From contig DDTZ01000210.1 of NCBI GenBank assembly GCA_002344565.1, forward strand, positions 1 through 11,787: a stretch of 11,787 nucleotides of DNA, given 5' to 3'. The translations under genes were made by a program, and so were the position numbers. The notes under the pieces were generated by a model that worked only from the letters and a program-made list of their open reading frames with translations, was not told the DNA's origin and did no database searches. Source of the DNA: Bdellovibrionaceae bacterium UBA2351 (lineage in GTDB: Bacteria > Bdellovibrionota > Bdellovibrionia > Bdellovibrionales > Bdellovibrionaceae). Below, piece by piece: positions 5,428 through 11,787 of this stretch (the stretch's first letter is position 1; each line of letters begins with the position of its first letter).

Positions 5428-5898
5428 CTATTTCTGTTCTATTTTTGAAACGATAGAAGTCGTTGATTTGCCATCGATAAACATTAACGACAAAACCTGA
5501 CCTCCGTAACTTTGTACGAATTCGCCACCAACTATTTGATTTATTTTCCAGTCTCCGCCCTTAACTAAAACATCAGGACGAACCATCTTGATCAAGTTTT
5601 CTGGGGTGTCTTCTGTGAAAATTACCGTTGCATCGACGGATTCAAGGGCCGCCAAGATTTCCGAACGATCGATTTCATTCTGAATTGGACGAGTTGGACC
5701 TTTTAAACGTTTAACCGAGGCATCGGCGTTGATTCCTACGACTAAGAAATCGCCTTTAGATTTGGCTTCTTTTAAATACTTAACATGGCCTATATGAAGT
5801 AAATCAAAACAGCCATTTGTGAATACGATTTTTTTTCCATTTCGAACGGTGCCCAGCTTTTCAAGCAGGGCTTTGGAATCAGAATAAAACCGGCCCAT
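5428..5898 (-). CDS. rfaE2: D-glycero-beta-D-manno-heptose 1-phosphate adenylyltransferase
   Basis: The enzyme transfers AMP from ATP to heptose 1-phosphate, making ADP-heptose for the inner core of LPS. The 156-residue cytoplasmic protein is a full-length stand-alone adenylyltransferase (HldC / RfaE domain II), not the fused HldE of enterics. FTNGCFDLLHIGHVKYL (26-42) contains the HIGH nucleotide-binding motif at 35-38. LKGPTRPIQNEIDRSEILAAL (65-85), VKGGDW (112-117) and KSTTSIV (144-150) are the other family motifs. The ATG lies 2 nt after the stop of the RDD gene with no clear SD, so translation is probably coupled. No heptose kinase (hldA / RfaE domain I) or gmhA/gmhB is in the window. 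Confidence 0.93.
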   Translation of the reverse strand: MGRFYSDSKALLEKLGTVRNGKKIVFTNGCFDLLHIGHVKYLKEAKSKGDFLVVGINADASVKRLKGPTRPIQNEIDRSEILAALESVDATVIFTEDTPENLIKMVRPDVLVKGGDWKINQIVGGEFVQSYGGQVLSLMFIDGKSTTSIVSKIEQK

Positions 5899-5900
5899 AA

Positions 5901-6749
5901 CTATTTTCTGCGAACTAAAGGAAGATCTAAAAATTCCCCTAGGAAATCACGATTAAATGCCCACGAGATAAGAGGCAAGGTCACGCCACCTGTAACAAGA
6001 ATTAAAATGCTACGTAAAGCAATCTTTGTTAGTGCAAAGAAATCAACTTTATCACCACGAACTTGAATCTTTTGATCGTAAGCCCACTCGCCGGGAGTGT
6101 AACCAAGAAAGGCGCGGAACGTAGTGTAGTAAATGAAACCAACGCTACAGAACAACAAGAATAAAGAAAGGTAAACAGCGCCTTGGTCATCTGGATTTCT
6201 GATATTTAATAGAAGATCAATCTTAGTGATCGCTAGTAAAGCTACAAGGAATAACAAAGTCGAAGCTGTTACTAACATTAAATCTAAAAACATTGCAGTA
6301 ATTAGCGGACCTGATGCTTTGTATGTAGCTTCCACTTTAGAGGTAATTATTTTTGTAACTTGATTTTTAGGGATCTCAAGTTGTTGGCTAGCTTTCTGTT
6401 TTGACGTTTCGATATTTTTTAAAATCTCGTCCACGATATCGTGAGTTTGCCCTTGCGCTGCTGATGAACGTGCTTGATATGAGGTGTCTGAATCTAAACC
6501 ATCTACGTCGAATGTATTGATAGGCGTATTTGATTTTTTATTCGGAAGGGGAGTTGAAAACAATGCTTGTGCCGTTTGATGTGCAGACACGGCAGCACTT
6601 GAGGCCATCGCCGACTTCTTTGTAGGAGTCGTGTTAGGTGCCTGTGTCGCTGCTTTTTCATTCAGTGGTTGTTGGTTTCTGTGGAAACCTAGACCATCTG
6701 TAATGGGTTTGAATTCAAATTCTTCGAAGGGATCTACTTCATTGTGCAT
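5901..6749 (-). CDS. RDD family membrane protein with long disordered N-terminus
   Basis: The 282-residue protein has an acidic, then Ser/Thr/Ala/Gln-rich N-terminal region (about 1-135) predicted to be disordered, followed by an RDD domain. Three hydrophobic segments lie at about 147-173, 190-210 and 246-264. FLDLMLV (154-160) in the first segment and GYTPGEWAYDQKI (216-228) between the second and third match RDD landmarks. RDD proteins are poorly characterised inner-membrane proteins; some are linked to transport or stress. The N-terminus has a short aromatic and Gly motif (FEFKPITDGLGFHR, 11-24) that could be a docking segment. The ATG at 6749 is chosen because GGAGG lies 4 nt upstream and it overlaps the rsmE stop in TGATG. 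A TTG at 6752 would add one residue and is less likely. Confidence 0.85.
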   Translation of the reverse strand: MHNEVDPFEEFEFKPITDGLGFHRNQQPLNEKAATQAPNTTPTKKSAMASSAAVSAHQTAQALFSTPLPNKKSNTPINTFDVDGLDSDTSYQARSSAAQGQTHDIVDEILKNIETSKQKASQQLEIPKNQVTKIITSKVEATYKASGPLITAMFLDLMLVTASTLLFLVALLAITKIDLLLNIRNPDDQGAVYLSLFLLFCSVGFIYYTTFRAFLGYTPGEWAYDQKIQVRGDKVDFFALTKIALRSILILVTGGVTLPLISWAFNRDFLGEFLDLPLVRRK

Positions 6750-7519
6750 CAAGCCTCCATAAGATCAAATTCATACTTTAGGATGGACAGTCCAGTAAGG
6801 CAAGCCGTTTCAACCCTTAAAACCTGAGAACCCAAAGTGACCGGACTTAAGCCAAGTCCTTCTAAGCCCTTGATTTCATTGGTAGAAAAACCACCCTCAC
6901 TGCCTATGACTAATCCAATGTTTTTGATCGGTTTATCTTTCTGTTTTTCCTTAAACTGGGCAATCGCTTGCTTCGCATTTAGGGCCGAGTCGCCCTCGTA
7001 AAAGAATAGACACTGATCTATAGCCAACTGGTTAATTTTCTGCGAGAAATCCTTCCAAGCAAATGGATTTGAAAGCTTCATCAGTTCGCCACGGCCAGAC
7101 TGTTGAGTCGCTGAAACGATGATTTTTTGCCAACGTTCCTGTTTATGCTGCAAATCCTTTTCTTGCATACTTTTGACAAAGGAAAATTCGGAATAGAACG
7201 GGTGGATTGAATGAACGCCCATTTCCACTGCTTTTTCCATAACGGATTCTAGCGTCGCAAACTTCGGCATCGACATGAATAGGTGAATATGTGGATATTT
7301 TAATTCTGGAATTTTTCTAACTTCAACGACGGAAACAGTCGCGCGCTTTTTTTCCACGTTATCTACATGAACCAAGAAGCCTTGGCCTGAGGAGTTCAGC
7401 AATTCAAAATGTTGATCTTTTCCTACACGGCAAACATCAAAGATATGATGAAACAAATCTTTGTCGATAACTAGCTGTTCACCAATTTGTAAATTGATGT
7501 CGAGCCAATATCTACGCAT
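6749..7519 (-). CDS. rsmE: 16S rRNA (uracil(1498)-N3)-methyltransferase RsmE
   Basis: RsmE methylates N3 of U1498 in 16S rRNA using S-adenosylmethionine, in the 30S decoding region. The 256-residue protein has the usual length and layout: an N-terminal PUA-like RNA-binding part (about 1-70) and a C-terminal SPOUT (trefoil-knot) domain. MPKFATLESVMEKAVEMGV (84-102) and ATQQSGRGE (137-145) are typical. The knot motifs are IGSEGGFS (205-212, where IGPEGG is more usual) and LGSQVLRVETACLTGLSIL (229-247). The start ATG overlaps the prmA stop by 8 nt with no strong SD, and its own stop overlaps the RDD start, so it is in the middle of a translationally coupled operon. It pairs naturally with prmA, also a translation-apparatus methyltransferase. 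Confidence 0.94.
   Translation of the reverse strand: MRRYWLDINLQIGEQLVIDKDLFHHIFDVCRVGKDQHFELLNSSGQGFLVHVDNVEKKRATVSVVEVRKIPELKYPHIHLFMSMPKFATLESVMEKAVEMGVHSIHPFYSEFSFVKSMQEKDLQHKQERWQKIIVSATQQSGRGELMKLSNPFAWKDFSQKINQLAIDQCLFFYEGDSALNAKQAIAQFKEKQKDKPIKNIGLVIGSEGGFSTNEIKGLEGLGLSPVTLGSQVLRVETACLTGLSILKYEFDLMEA
6754..6758 (-). promoter_or_regulatory. Ribosome binding site that fixes the RDD gene start
   Basis: On the minus strand GGAGG is followed by CTTG and then ATG (6749). A perfect SD with 4-nt spacing inside the end of rsmE supports ATG 6749 over TTG 6752. Confidence 0.75.
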
Positions 7520-8414
7520 GAGTAACCCAGTAACCGATCCAATCGTCTTTTTCTAATCGCATTTCGATTTTTAAATTCTGGTCTTCGATGAAATCAGAAA
7601 GGAACTCTGCTTCATGTTCTTTTAGAATACCAGTAAGGATCATAGAGCCGTTGGTCTTCATACACTTTACTAAGCTAGCTTTGATTTTTAGAAGCACGCC
7701 ATCGATGATGTTAGCAACAACTAGATCATAGGCTTCGCGAACTTCTTCAATGGGTGTCCCTGATATTTCAAAGTGAGTGATATTATTTTTAGTAACGTTT
7801 TCGCCAGCTACGCGAATCGCTTCGGGATCTACCTCTAAACCTTTTACACTTGCAAAGCCTTGAAGGCGCGCCAAAATTCCTAGGATTCCAGTGCCCGTGC
7901 CGACATCAAGAAGAGTGTGAGTGCTTAAATTAGACTGTTGTTTGCTGTATTTATTAATCAAGTAAGACGCCATTTGAGTCGTTGCGTGTGTTCCTGTACC
8001 GAATGCCATACCAGGATCTATGAAGATAGGAACCGGGCAGTCGGTCGGAACAGGTTCCCAGCTAGGTACCACCCAATATTTGTCCACCAGCTTAAAGGCT
8101 TTAAAACCTTTTTTCCATTCTTCTAGCCAATCTTTTGTTTCTTCTTCCGTAATTTCCCAATCGACTTGCGGGGCCATGTCCGTCAATCCATCAAAGAAGT
8201 TGCAGCCAGGGCGTTCATTGAAGAACACATCAACTGAAATATTTTTTGAATACAAAACTTTGGGGTCGTAAACCAAATTGGGTTGAACGAAGTTTAGTGC
8301 TTCGGACACACCCAAAGCGCCGCAATCAAAGCAATGTTTAGTGATTGTGGATTCTGCATCCGCGCTGATGTTTTTAAGTTTAATTTTGATGTAGGTATTG
8401 GCCGCTGCTGTCAT
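7512..8414 (-). CDS. prmA: Ribosomal protein L11 methyltransferase PrmA
   Basis: PrmA methylates several amino groups of ribosomal protein L11 with S-adenosylmethionine. The 300-residue protein has the family layout: an N-terminal substrate-recognition domain (about 1-90), a linker, and a class I methyltransferase fold. IDPGMAFGTGTHATT (132-146) is the PrmA hallmark. LLDVGTGTGILGI (168-180) is the SAM-binding motif I, LEVD (193-196) is the acidic motif II, and VANI (233-236) is motif IV. The ATG at 8414 is the only standard start, since an in-frame TAG lies seven codons upstream. It has no recognisable SD. A small hairpin (ATTAG/CTAAT, 8425-8440) sits in the leader. It is 77 nt downstream of the small secreted-protein gene and overlaps rsmE by 8 nt. 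Confidence 0.94.
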   Translation of the reverse strand: MTAAANTYIKIKLKNISADAESTITKHCFDCGALGVSEALNFVQPNLVYDPKVLYSKNISVDVFFNERPGCNFFDGLTDMAPQVDWEITEEETKDWLEEWKKGFKAFKLVDKYWVVPSWEPVPTDCPVPIFIDPGMAFGTGTHATTQMASYLINKYSKQQSNLSTHTLLDVGTGTGILGILARLQGFASVKGLEVDPEAIRVAGENVTKNNITHFEISGTPIEEVREAYDLVVANIIDGVLLKIKASLVKCMKTNGSMILTGILKEHEAEFLSDFIEDQNLKIEMRLEKDDWIGYWVTHA

Positions 8415-8491
8415 GGGCGTAAGGATTAGCAGTTTCTAATAACTCGGTCACTGGAATCTTTTACAAGAAGATGAGTAGTAATCTGCGCGAA

Positions 8492-8869
8492 TTAGTTGGT
8501 TTCGGCAGAGTCGCCGATCATAAACCACGGGTTATCAAGCATAGGGAGCTCTTCACGCGTGAAGAGCTTAACTTCTCGGGCAACCGCAATTTTGCCGTAA
8601 ACTGCGATTACTTTGAGTTGACCGACAGGAGCTTGGATTTCCCCCATGACCTGGGAACCGGTTGAGTCTCTCATTGTTACCTTGCGTGTAACGGTGATGA
8701 CCTGGTTCTTCTTAAGTTTGCCTCCGTCGGCTCCCTTAAGGTAGAAGTCCTTATAAACAGGGTCCGTGTCAGACAACGGGATGTTTCTGCGAACTTCGAA
8801 TATTGAAATTTCATCGGCCGAGGCTAAAGAGTGAATCCCTAGTAGGGCCAGAACTAAAATCCATTTCAT
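8492..8869 (-). CDS. Small exported protein, possible FlgT C-terminal-like beta domain
   Basis: The 125-residue product has a clean signal peptide (MKWILVLALLGIHSLASA, cleavage after Ala18) and no lipobox, so it should be periplasmic or secreted. The mature part is strand-rich: IFEVRRNIPLSDTD, VYKDFYLKGADGGKLKKNQV, ITVTRKV, PVGQLKVIAVYGKIAVARE. A Gly/Lys turn followed by ITVTRK and then PVGQLKV resembles the FlgT_C type of small beta domain, but I cannot confirm this by search. The function is unknown. The ATG at 8869 has only a poor SD. The gene sits first in the minus-strand run before prmA and behind the inverted repeat at 8929-8995. Its 3' part contains a 22-bp perfect palindrome. Confidence 0.75.
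   Translation of the reverse strand: MKWILVLALLGIHSLASADEISIFEVRRNIPLSDTDPVYKDFYLKGADGGKLKKNQVITVTRKVTMRDSTGSQVMGEIQAPVGQLKVIAVYGKIAVAREVKLFTREELPMLDNPWFMIGDSAETN
8547..8568. repeat. 22-bp perfect palindrome inside a coding region
   Basis: AGCTCTTCACG is followed directly by its exact reverse complement. RNA from either strand could fold a 9-bp stem with loop CGCG. In the coding strand it encodes KLFTREEL of the small exported protein. No T-tract follows on either strand. Confidence 0.6.
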
Positions 8870-8928
8870 ACTAGCTCTATCGGAGTCTCATTTTTAGACT
8901 TCACAGAACATAAGACCAGATTTTTAAA

Positions 8929-8995
8929 GTGCCAGGCCCGAAATTCTTCCCTATTTCCATTATATTGGAAATGAGGAGATTTTTGGGCCTGGCAC
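8929..8995. repeat. Nested inverted repeat, REPIN-like or long terminator hairpin
   Basis: Outer arms GTGCCAGGCCC (8929-8939) and GGGCCTGGCAC (8985-8995) are perfect reverse complements. Inner arms ATTTCCA (8953-8959) and TGGAAAT (8966-8972) are also perfect around TTATAT. The sequence between them pairs with few mismatches, so the whole 67 nt could fold as one long stem. It begins 6 nt beyond the rluB stop, and T8997-T9002 follows it on the plus strand. Two opposed copies of a short GC-rich palindromic unit are the layout of REPIN elements mobilised by RAYT transposases. It could also act as the rluB terminator, although only TTT follows on that strand. Confidence 0.6.
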
Positions 8996-9000
8996 CTTTT

Positions 9001-9912
9001 TTACTCTTCGCGGAATAGTTTGTTGAAGTCGCGGTTTTGTTTGTGGCTGGCTTTGAAAGAGCGTTTGCCTACATGCTTACCGGGCGCTGGTTTTGCCGTT
9101 TTCGGTTTTACGTGGGTTTTTGGCTTAGTGTCCGCCGGAAGATCTTTGAGGAAGACTTTTTTAAGGTCAGTTTCATCTATGTAGGTCAGTTCGCCGCGAT
9201 CTAAGTTACCTAGCTTTAATTGGCCGATAGCAATGCGTTGAAGTTTCAATACGTCGTAGCCAATTTTTTCGAACATGTAACGAATCTGACGATTCTTACC
9301 TTCGTTGATTACGATTTTGATCCAATTGTACTGTTTAGAGCCTTCTTTGCGGCTAATTTTTTCGATATGGATCGCTCGCACGCGGCCGCCGGGAATAGAT
9401 ACGCCCATTCTTAAACGGTTCAGGTGTTTATCGTCTGGCTGGCCATCCACTTTTACAAGATATGTTTTTGTAATGTCGTTCTTAGGTTGCATGACCTTGT
9501 TAGCGAATTCGCCATCGTTTGTGAATAATAGCAAACCTTCAGAATCCCAATCTAAACGTCCCACCGGAAATACGCGATGAGGAAGGGTTTCTAAGTATTG
9601 GGCCACAGTTGGGCGTCCTAATTCATCTTCCATAGTGGTTAAGATGCCTTTAGGTTTATGTAGCATTAAATACACTTTATCAGTGACTTGCTTGATTGGC
9701 TTACGGTCAACTGTGATACGGTCTTCTTTGGGGTTAACTTTGATACCTAACTCGAATACTTTTTTGCCGTTAACTAGAACGCGGCCATCAGCAATAATAC
9801 CATCGGCAGCTCGGCGGGAACAAATGCCTGAATCGGCTAAAAATTTGTTAAGTCTTAAAGTCCCCGAGTTGTCTGAGGTTTTGTCTGCGGTTTTATTTGA
9901 TTTGTCTGCCAT
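9001..9912 (-). CDS. rluB: RsuA/RluB-type pseudouridine synthase
   Basis: The family converts uridine to pseudouridine in rRNA; RluB acts on U2605 of 23S rRNA. The 303-residue protein has an S4 RNA-binding domain (about 19-75, LRLNKFLADSGICSRRAADG) and a catalytic domain. GRLDWDSEGLLLFTNDG (118-134) holds the catalytic Asp121. NEGKNRQIRYMFEKIGY (203-219) is the second family motif. A basic Lys/Pro-rich tail (about 255-303) may bind RNA. Assignment to RluB rather than RsuA rests on general resemblance and the tail. The ATG at 9912 lies inside the end of the upstream gene (58-nt overlap), and residues 2-18 are a low-complexity Lys/Asp/Thr stretch. No good SD is visible, so coupling to the upstream gene is likely. 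Confidence 0.9.
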   Translation of the reverse strand: MADKSNKTADKTSDNSGTLRLNKFLADSGICSRRAADGIIADGRVLVNGKKVFELGIKVNPKEDRITVDRKPIKQVTDKVYLMLHKPKGILTTMEDELGRPTVAQYLETLPHRVFPVGRLDWDSEGLLLFTNDGEFANKVMQPKNDITKTYLVKVDGQPDDKHLNRLRMGVSIPGGRVRAIHIEKISRKEGSKQYNWIKIVINEGKNRQIRYMFEKIGYDVLKLQRIAIGQLKLGNLDRGELTYIDETDLKKVFLKDLPADTKPKTHVKPKTAKPAPGKHVGKRSFKASHKQNRDFNKLFREE

Positions 9913-10868
9913 GGTTCGCCGTTCTTTGAAGGATCGTTTTGTGTTGTCACCAGTAAGTGACGGACCTTTCTTATCAAGTCCTCCAGGCGTTTGTCACCTA
10001 CATACACGTTTTCAAGAGCGGATTCGGATTGAGAGAGTAAAATAGTAATATAATTCTGCCAAGATTCTGAATTTTTTTCCCAGAACCCAAGCGTGATGTC
10101 CTCTAGTTTCTTTACGATGTCTCCATAGAATGGATCTGTGTTTCTAGACACAAAGAATTGCTCAATACGCTTAACCGGCCAGAACAATTTTGGGATATCA
10201 TGCAATTTAGCGTTTTGGATGTCCTGTGACTTCTGGAACATGTATCCACGAGTCAGGGCGCCTGTAATTAGGCCATTTTTGATCGTAAACTGCATTAAAT
10301 GATGGGCGCTGACTTCCAGAGTATGAACAAACTGAGAGTCAATTTCCATAGACGAATCAAACGAGATTTTAAGCTGAGTACGTAATGGTTCAAGAACGCC
10401 ATTGCGGATGGTGAACTTGCGATCTAACTGAAGTACGTCAATGCCGCTGCCATCTTTCAGAATAAAGGCGAACCATTTCTTTTGTTCAGTGAAAAGTTTA
10501 AATTTCACTTCCTTCATGTAACGGGCACGAATGTAGCGAGTTAGGATCTCTTCAACGGCTTTTGGCGATTCCACCTCGATAATCTGGATTTGATCTGGAA
10601 ATGTGATCTTCGATAAATCAAAGTGGTTTTGGTAAAAGTCGTTAAAGTTTTTTAATAAAATTTGAATTTCGTGGCTCAGGTGCCCGCGATTTGAGTACCA
10701 GTGCGAGTATTCAAGGCATTGGTAAAAGAATTCGCTGATTAATCCATCAGAAAGTTCTTCTTCTGGGGAGTGAAAGGCTTTTAAGTAGTTATACAAAGCC
10801 AAACGCGTTGGTGACGTGTGTGGATTGATCTCAGTTAAAAACTTGATTAAATAGGCGACTTTCAACAT
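9855..10868 (-). CDS. Cytoplasmic protein of unknown family
   Basis: I do not recognise this 337-residue protein. It has no signal peptide or membrane segment, so it should be cytoplasmic. The N-terminal third (1-90) looks helical (MLKVAYLIKFLTEINPHTS, then LISEFFYQCLEYSHWYSNRG). The middle (about 95-225) is strand-rich (EVKFKLFTEQKKWFAFILKD, SMEIDSQFVHTLEVSAHHL). The end (about 230-310) is helical again, followed by a Gln/Thr/Pro-rich tail encoded by the overlap with rluB. In many bacteria rluB follows scpA/scpB, but I see no ScpA or ScpB signature here. The ATG at 10868 has no SD, and the predicted promoter would start the mRNA at or next to the ATG, so it may be leaderless. It is divergent from the coiled-coil gene at 10954. 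Confidence 0.75.
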   Translation of the reverse strand: MLKVAYLIKFLTEINPHTSPTRLALYNYLKAFHSPEEELSDGLISEFFYQCLEYSHWYSNRGHLSHEIQILLKNFNDFYQNHFDLSKITFPDQIQIIEVESPKAVEEILTRYIRARYMKEVKFKLFTEQKKWFAFILKDGSGIDVLQLDRKFTIRNGVLEPLRTQLKISFDSSMEIDSQFVHTLEVSAHHLMQFTIKNGLITGALTRGYMFQKSQDIQNAKLHDIPKLFWPVKRIEQFFVSRNTDPFYGDIVKKLEDITLGFWEKNSESWQNYITILLSQSESALENVYVGDKRLEDLIRKVRHLLVTTQNDPSKNGEPWQTNQIKPQTKPQTTRGL

Positions 10869-10874
10869 AAGAAT

Positions 10875-10903
10875 AAAATAGGAATTTTTTAGTGATTAGT
10901 CTA
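10875..10903 (-). promoter_or_regulatory. Predicted minus-strand promoter of the unknown-protein/rluB pair
   Basis: On the minus strand TAGACT (10903-10898) and TATTTT (10880-10875) are separated by 17 bp, each a 4/6 match. The start would fall at about 10868, which is the A of the ATG. It overlaps the opposing predicted promoter. Confidence 0.35.
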
Positions 10904-10920
10904 GCATTATCTTCTATAGT
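10892..10920 (+). promoter_or_regulatory. Predicted plus-strand promoter of the coiled-coil/lipoprotein pair
   Basis: TATAGT (10915-10920) is a good -10. GTGATT (10892-10897) is a poor -35 at 17-bp spacing. The start would be near 10927, giving a leader of about 27 nt. Confidence 0.35.
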
Positions 10921-10941
10921 TTCATTCAGAAAACCATCTTG

Positions 10942-10947
10942 AAGGAG
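10942..10947 (+). promoter_or_regulatory. Ribosome binding site that fixes the GTG start at 10954
   Basis: AAGGAG followed by six bases and then GTG is an ideal layout. The upstream in-frame TTG at 10939 overlaps this SD and has none of its own, so GTG 10954 is the real start. Confidence 0.8.
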
Positions 10948-10953
10948 CGCTTT

Positions 10954-11460
10954 GTGAAAAAAGAGCTGAATTACAATTTTTTTGATCTAAATGGGGACGC
11001 CTCGGTGAAGCCCGTGTTTAATCAGCCTCCGCCGGCTAATTGGAATTTTGCTCAAGACCAAGACAAAGTCGCAATCGCTAGTGTACCTACGCCAGAAATT
11101 TCGGGTCATCAAAACGAGATGGCTGATCTAAAAATGGAAATTATCGAAATTCAAAAAGCATCTAAGTTGCGCACAGATCGTTATAATTTGTCTTTGCAGC
11201 GTTTAGAGGCGCAGCAAACACAGATGGCGAATGATATCGCCGAAAAATTTGCACTGCTGTTGCAAAAATTTAACGAGCAAAAGAAGTACGATCAAAAAGT
11301 TCAAGATATCGTTGATCGTCACAATAATCTTTTAAAAGGCTACGAAGTTCGTTTGAATCAAATGCAAAAGTTATTGATGCAAAAAGAACAAGACTACGTC
11401 GAAGCTGTTACGTCTCTGAAAGAACTTAAAGCAGAAATTGGACGCTTGAAGCGTCTGTAG
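10954..11460 (+). CDS. Cytoplasmic coiled-coil protein, unknown function
   Basis: The 168-residue product (start GTG) has no signal peptide. Residues 1-45 are probably disordered, with Pro, Asn and Asp (NYNFFDLNGD, FNQPPPANWNF). Residues 50-165 form one long heptad-rich coiled coil (MADLKMEIIEIQKASKLRTD, LSLQRLEAQQTQMANDIAEK, YEVRLNQMQKLLMQKEQDYV). No enzyme motif is visible. A structural or adaptor role is plausible, but I do not recognise the family. GTG is chosen over the in-frame TTG 15 nt upstream because AAGGAG has ideal spacing to it. The next gene, a lipoprotein, starts 3 nt after this stop, so the two are probably co-translated. Confidence 0.8.
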   Translation: MKKELNYNFFDLNGDASVKPVFNQPPPANWNFAQDQDKVAIASVPTPEISGHQNEMADLKMEIIEIQKASKLRTDRYNLSLQRLEAQQTQMANDIAEKFALLLQKFNEQKKYDQKVQDIVDRHNNLLKGYEVRLNQMQKLLMQKEQDYVEAVTSLKELKAEIGRLKRL

Positions 11461-11463
11461 AAA

Positions 11464-11787
11464 ATGAAACACCTCAGTTTACTTTTTGTCTTGGGTTTGT
11501 GCGTGGTCGGTTGTACGACGGGACAAATAATCGAGAAGAAAGAGTATCTTCCAACTGCTGAGGCTTTGAAAAACGACAATCGAAAGTTAGCCCTCAATCG
11601 TTTTCCAGCGAAGGAAGAAACTCATTTCATTCCGTTGCTGGAGAAAGTGTATTTGCAATTTATTGATGATGTCGAAGTTATCACTAAAGATTCGAAAGAC
11701 ACACCAGAGTTCTCAATGCTTCTACGTGAATCTAGAAAAATTGAGCGTAACGAAAAGCTGTCCATCTCTAACGAAATAGATCAGTTG
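11464..11787 (+). CDS. Lipoprotein of unknown family, 3' end outside window
   Basis: The frame is open for 108 codons from ATG 11464 to the window edge. The first 16 residues are a lipoprotein signal peptide (MKHLSLLFVLGLCVVG), with lipobox VVGC, Cys17 and Thr at +2, so an outer-membrane lipoprotein is likely. The visible mature part is charged and helix-prone (YLPTAEALKNDNRKLALNRF, LLRESRKIERNEKLSISNEI) with no motif I recognise. It starts 3 nt after the coiled-coil gene's stop and has no SD of its own, which suggests coupling. Confidence 0.78.
   Translation, partial: MKHLSLLFVLGLCVVGCTTGQIIEKKEYLPTAEALKNDNRKLALNRFPAKEETHFIPLLEKVYLQFIDDVEVITKDSKDTPEFSMLLRESRKIERNEKLSISNEIDQL

Noticed and set aside
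6750..6752. TTG at 6752 as start of the RDD gene
   Set aside because: ATG 6749 directly follows, has GGAGG at good spacing and overlaps the rsmE stop in the usual coupled form.
8547..8568. 22-bp palindrome as a terminator
   Set aside because: No T-tract on either side and it lies inside a coding frame.
8990..9005. TGGCAC in the right arm of the inverted repeat as a sigma-54 promoter
   Set aside because: There is no GC at the -12 position, and the sequence is explained by the repeat.
9635..10045. 136-codon plus-strand reading frame across rluB and its upstream gene
   Set aside because: It is antisense to two well-supported coding frames and has an unnatural, motif-free composition.
10939..10953. 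TTG at 10939 as start of the coiled-coil gene
   Set aside because: The codons after it contain the AAGGAG that is ideally placed for GTG 10954.
1..11787. CRISPR arrays, tRNA or rRNA genes, insertion sequences, prophage genes
   Set aside because: No regularly spaced repeats, cloverleaf-type sequence, rRNA-like stretch, transposase or phage protein signatures were seen on reading both strands.

Overview
The window looks like chromosomal core sequence from a Gram-negative predator-type bacterium of the Bdellovibrionota (Bdellovibrio or Pseudobdellovibrio-like). This rests on the dense lipoprotein and envelope gene content, the Pal / DUF4398 / CpoB-type cluster, a stand-alone heptose-1-phosphate adenylyltransferase, secreted metalloproteases and fairly AT-rich codon use. 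The genus is inferred. No rRNA, tRNA, CRISPR array, transposase gene or prophage was seen.

Left part (1-4324). An open-ended minus-strand gene (1-775, missing its 3' end) encodes an exported HExxH zinc metallopeptidase-like protein. It diverges from a plus-strand operon of three lipoproteins: Pal (peptidoglycan-binding OmpA domain), a DUF4398 lipoprotein, and a CpoB/YbgF-like coiled-coil plus TPR lipoprotein. Together these should form the outer-membrane/peptidoglycan end of a Tol-Pal-type system. A 152-bp gap follows with several regulatory elements: an extended -10 promoter with an overlapping dyad, a sigma-54-like -24/-12 element, and a perfect hairpin that buries the Shine-Dalgarno (SD) of the next gene. 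That gene encodes a membrane-anchored protein of unknown family. It overlaps a gene for an outer-membrane beta-barrel protein ending in Phe.

Centre (4325-4564). A 240-bp intergenic region carries dyads, a second sigma-54-like promoter and about 90 nt that look like a small RNA. The RNA would have three C5-C6 tracts, two of them in hairpin loops, and end in a strong intrinsic terminator.

Right part (4565-9000). A minus-strand run is read in the order small secreted protein (8869), prmA, rsmE, RDD membrane protein, rfaE2, astacin lipoprotein. The prmA-rsmE-RDD-rfaE2 part is tightly packed, with overlapping or nearly touching genes, and mixes ribosome modification with LPS heptose activation. 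A 67-bp nested inverted repeat (8929-8995) lies between the small secreted gene and rluB and resembles a REPIN or a long terminator hairpin.

Far right (9001-11787). rluB-type pseudouridine synthase overlaps the end of an unknown cytoplasmic protein gene by 58 nt (both minus). Divergent from these is a plus-strand pair: a cytoplasmic coiled-coil protein and an open-ended lipoprotein gene that runs off the window.
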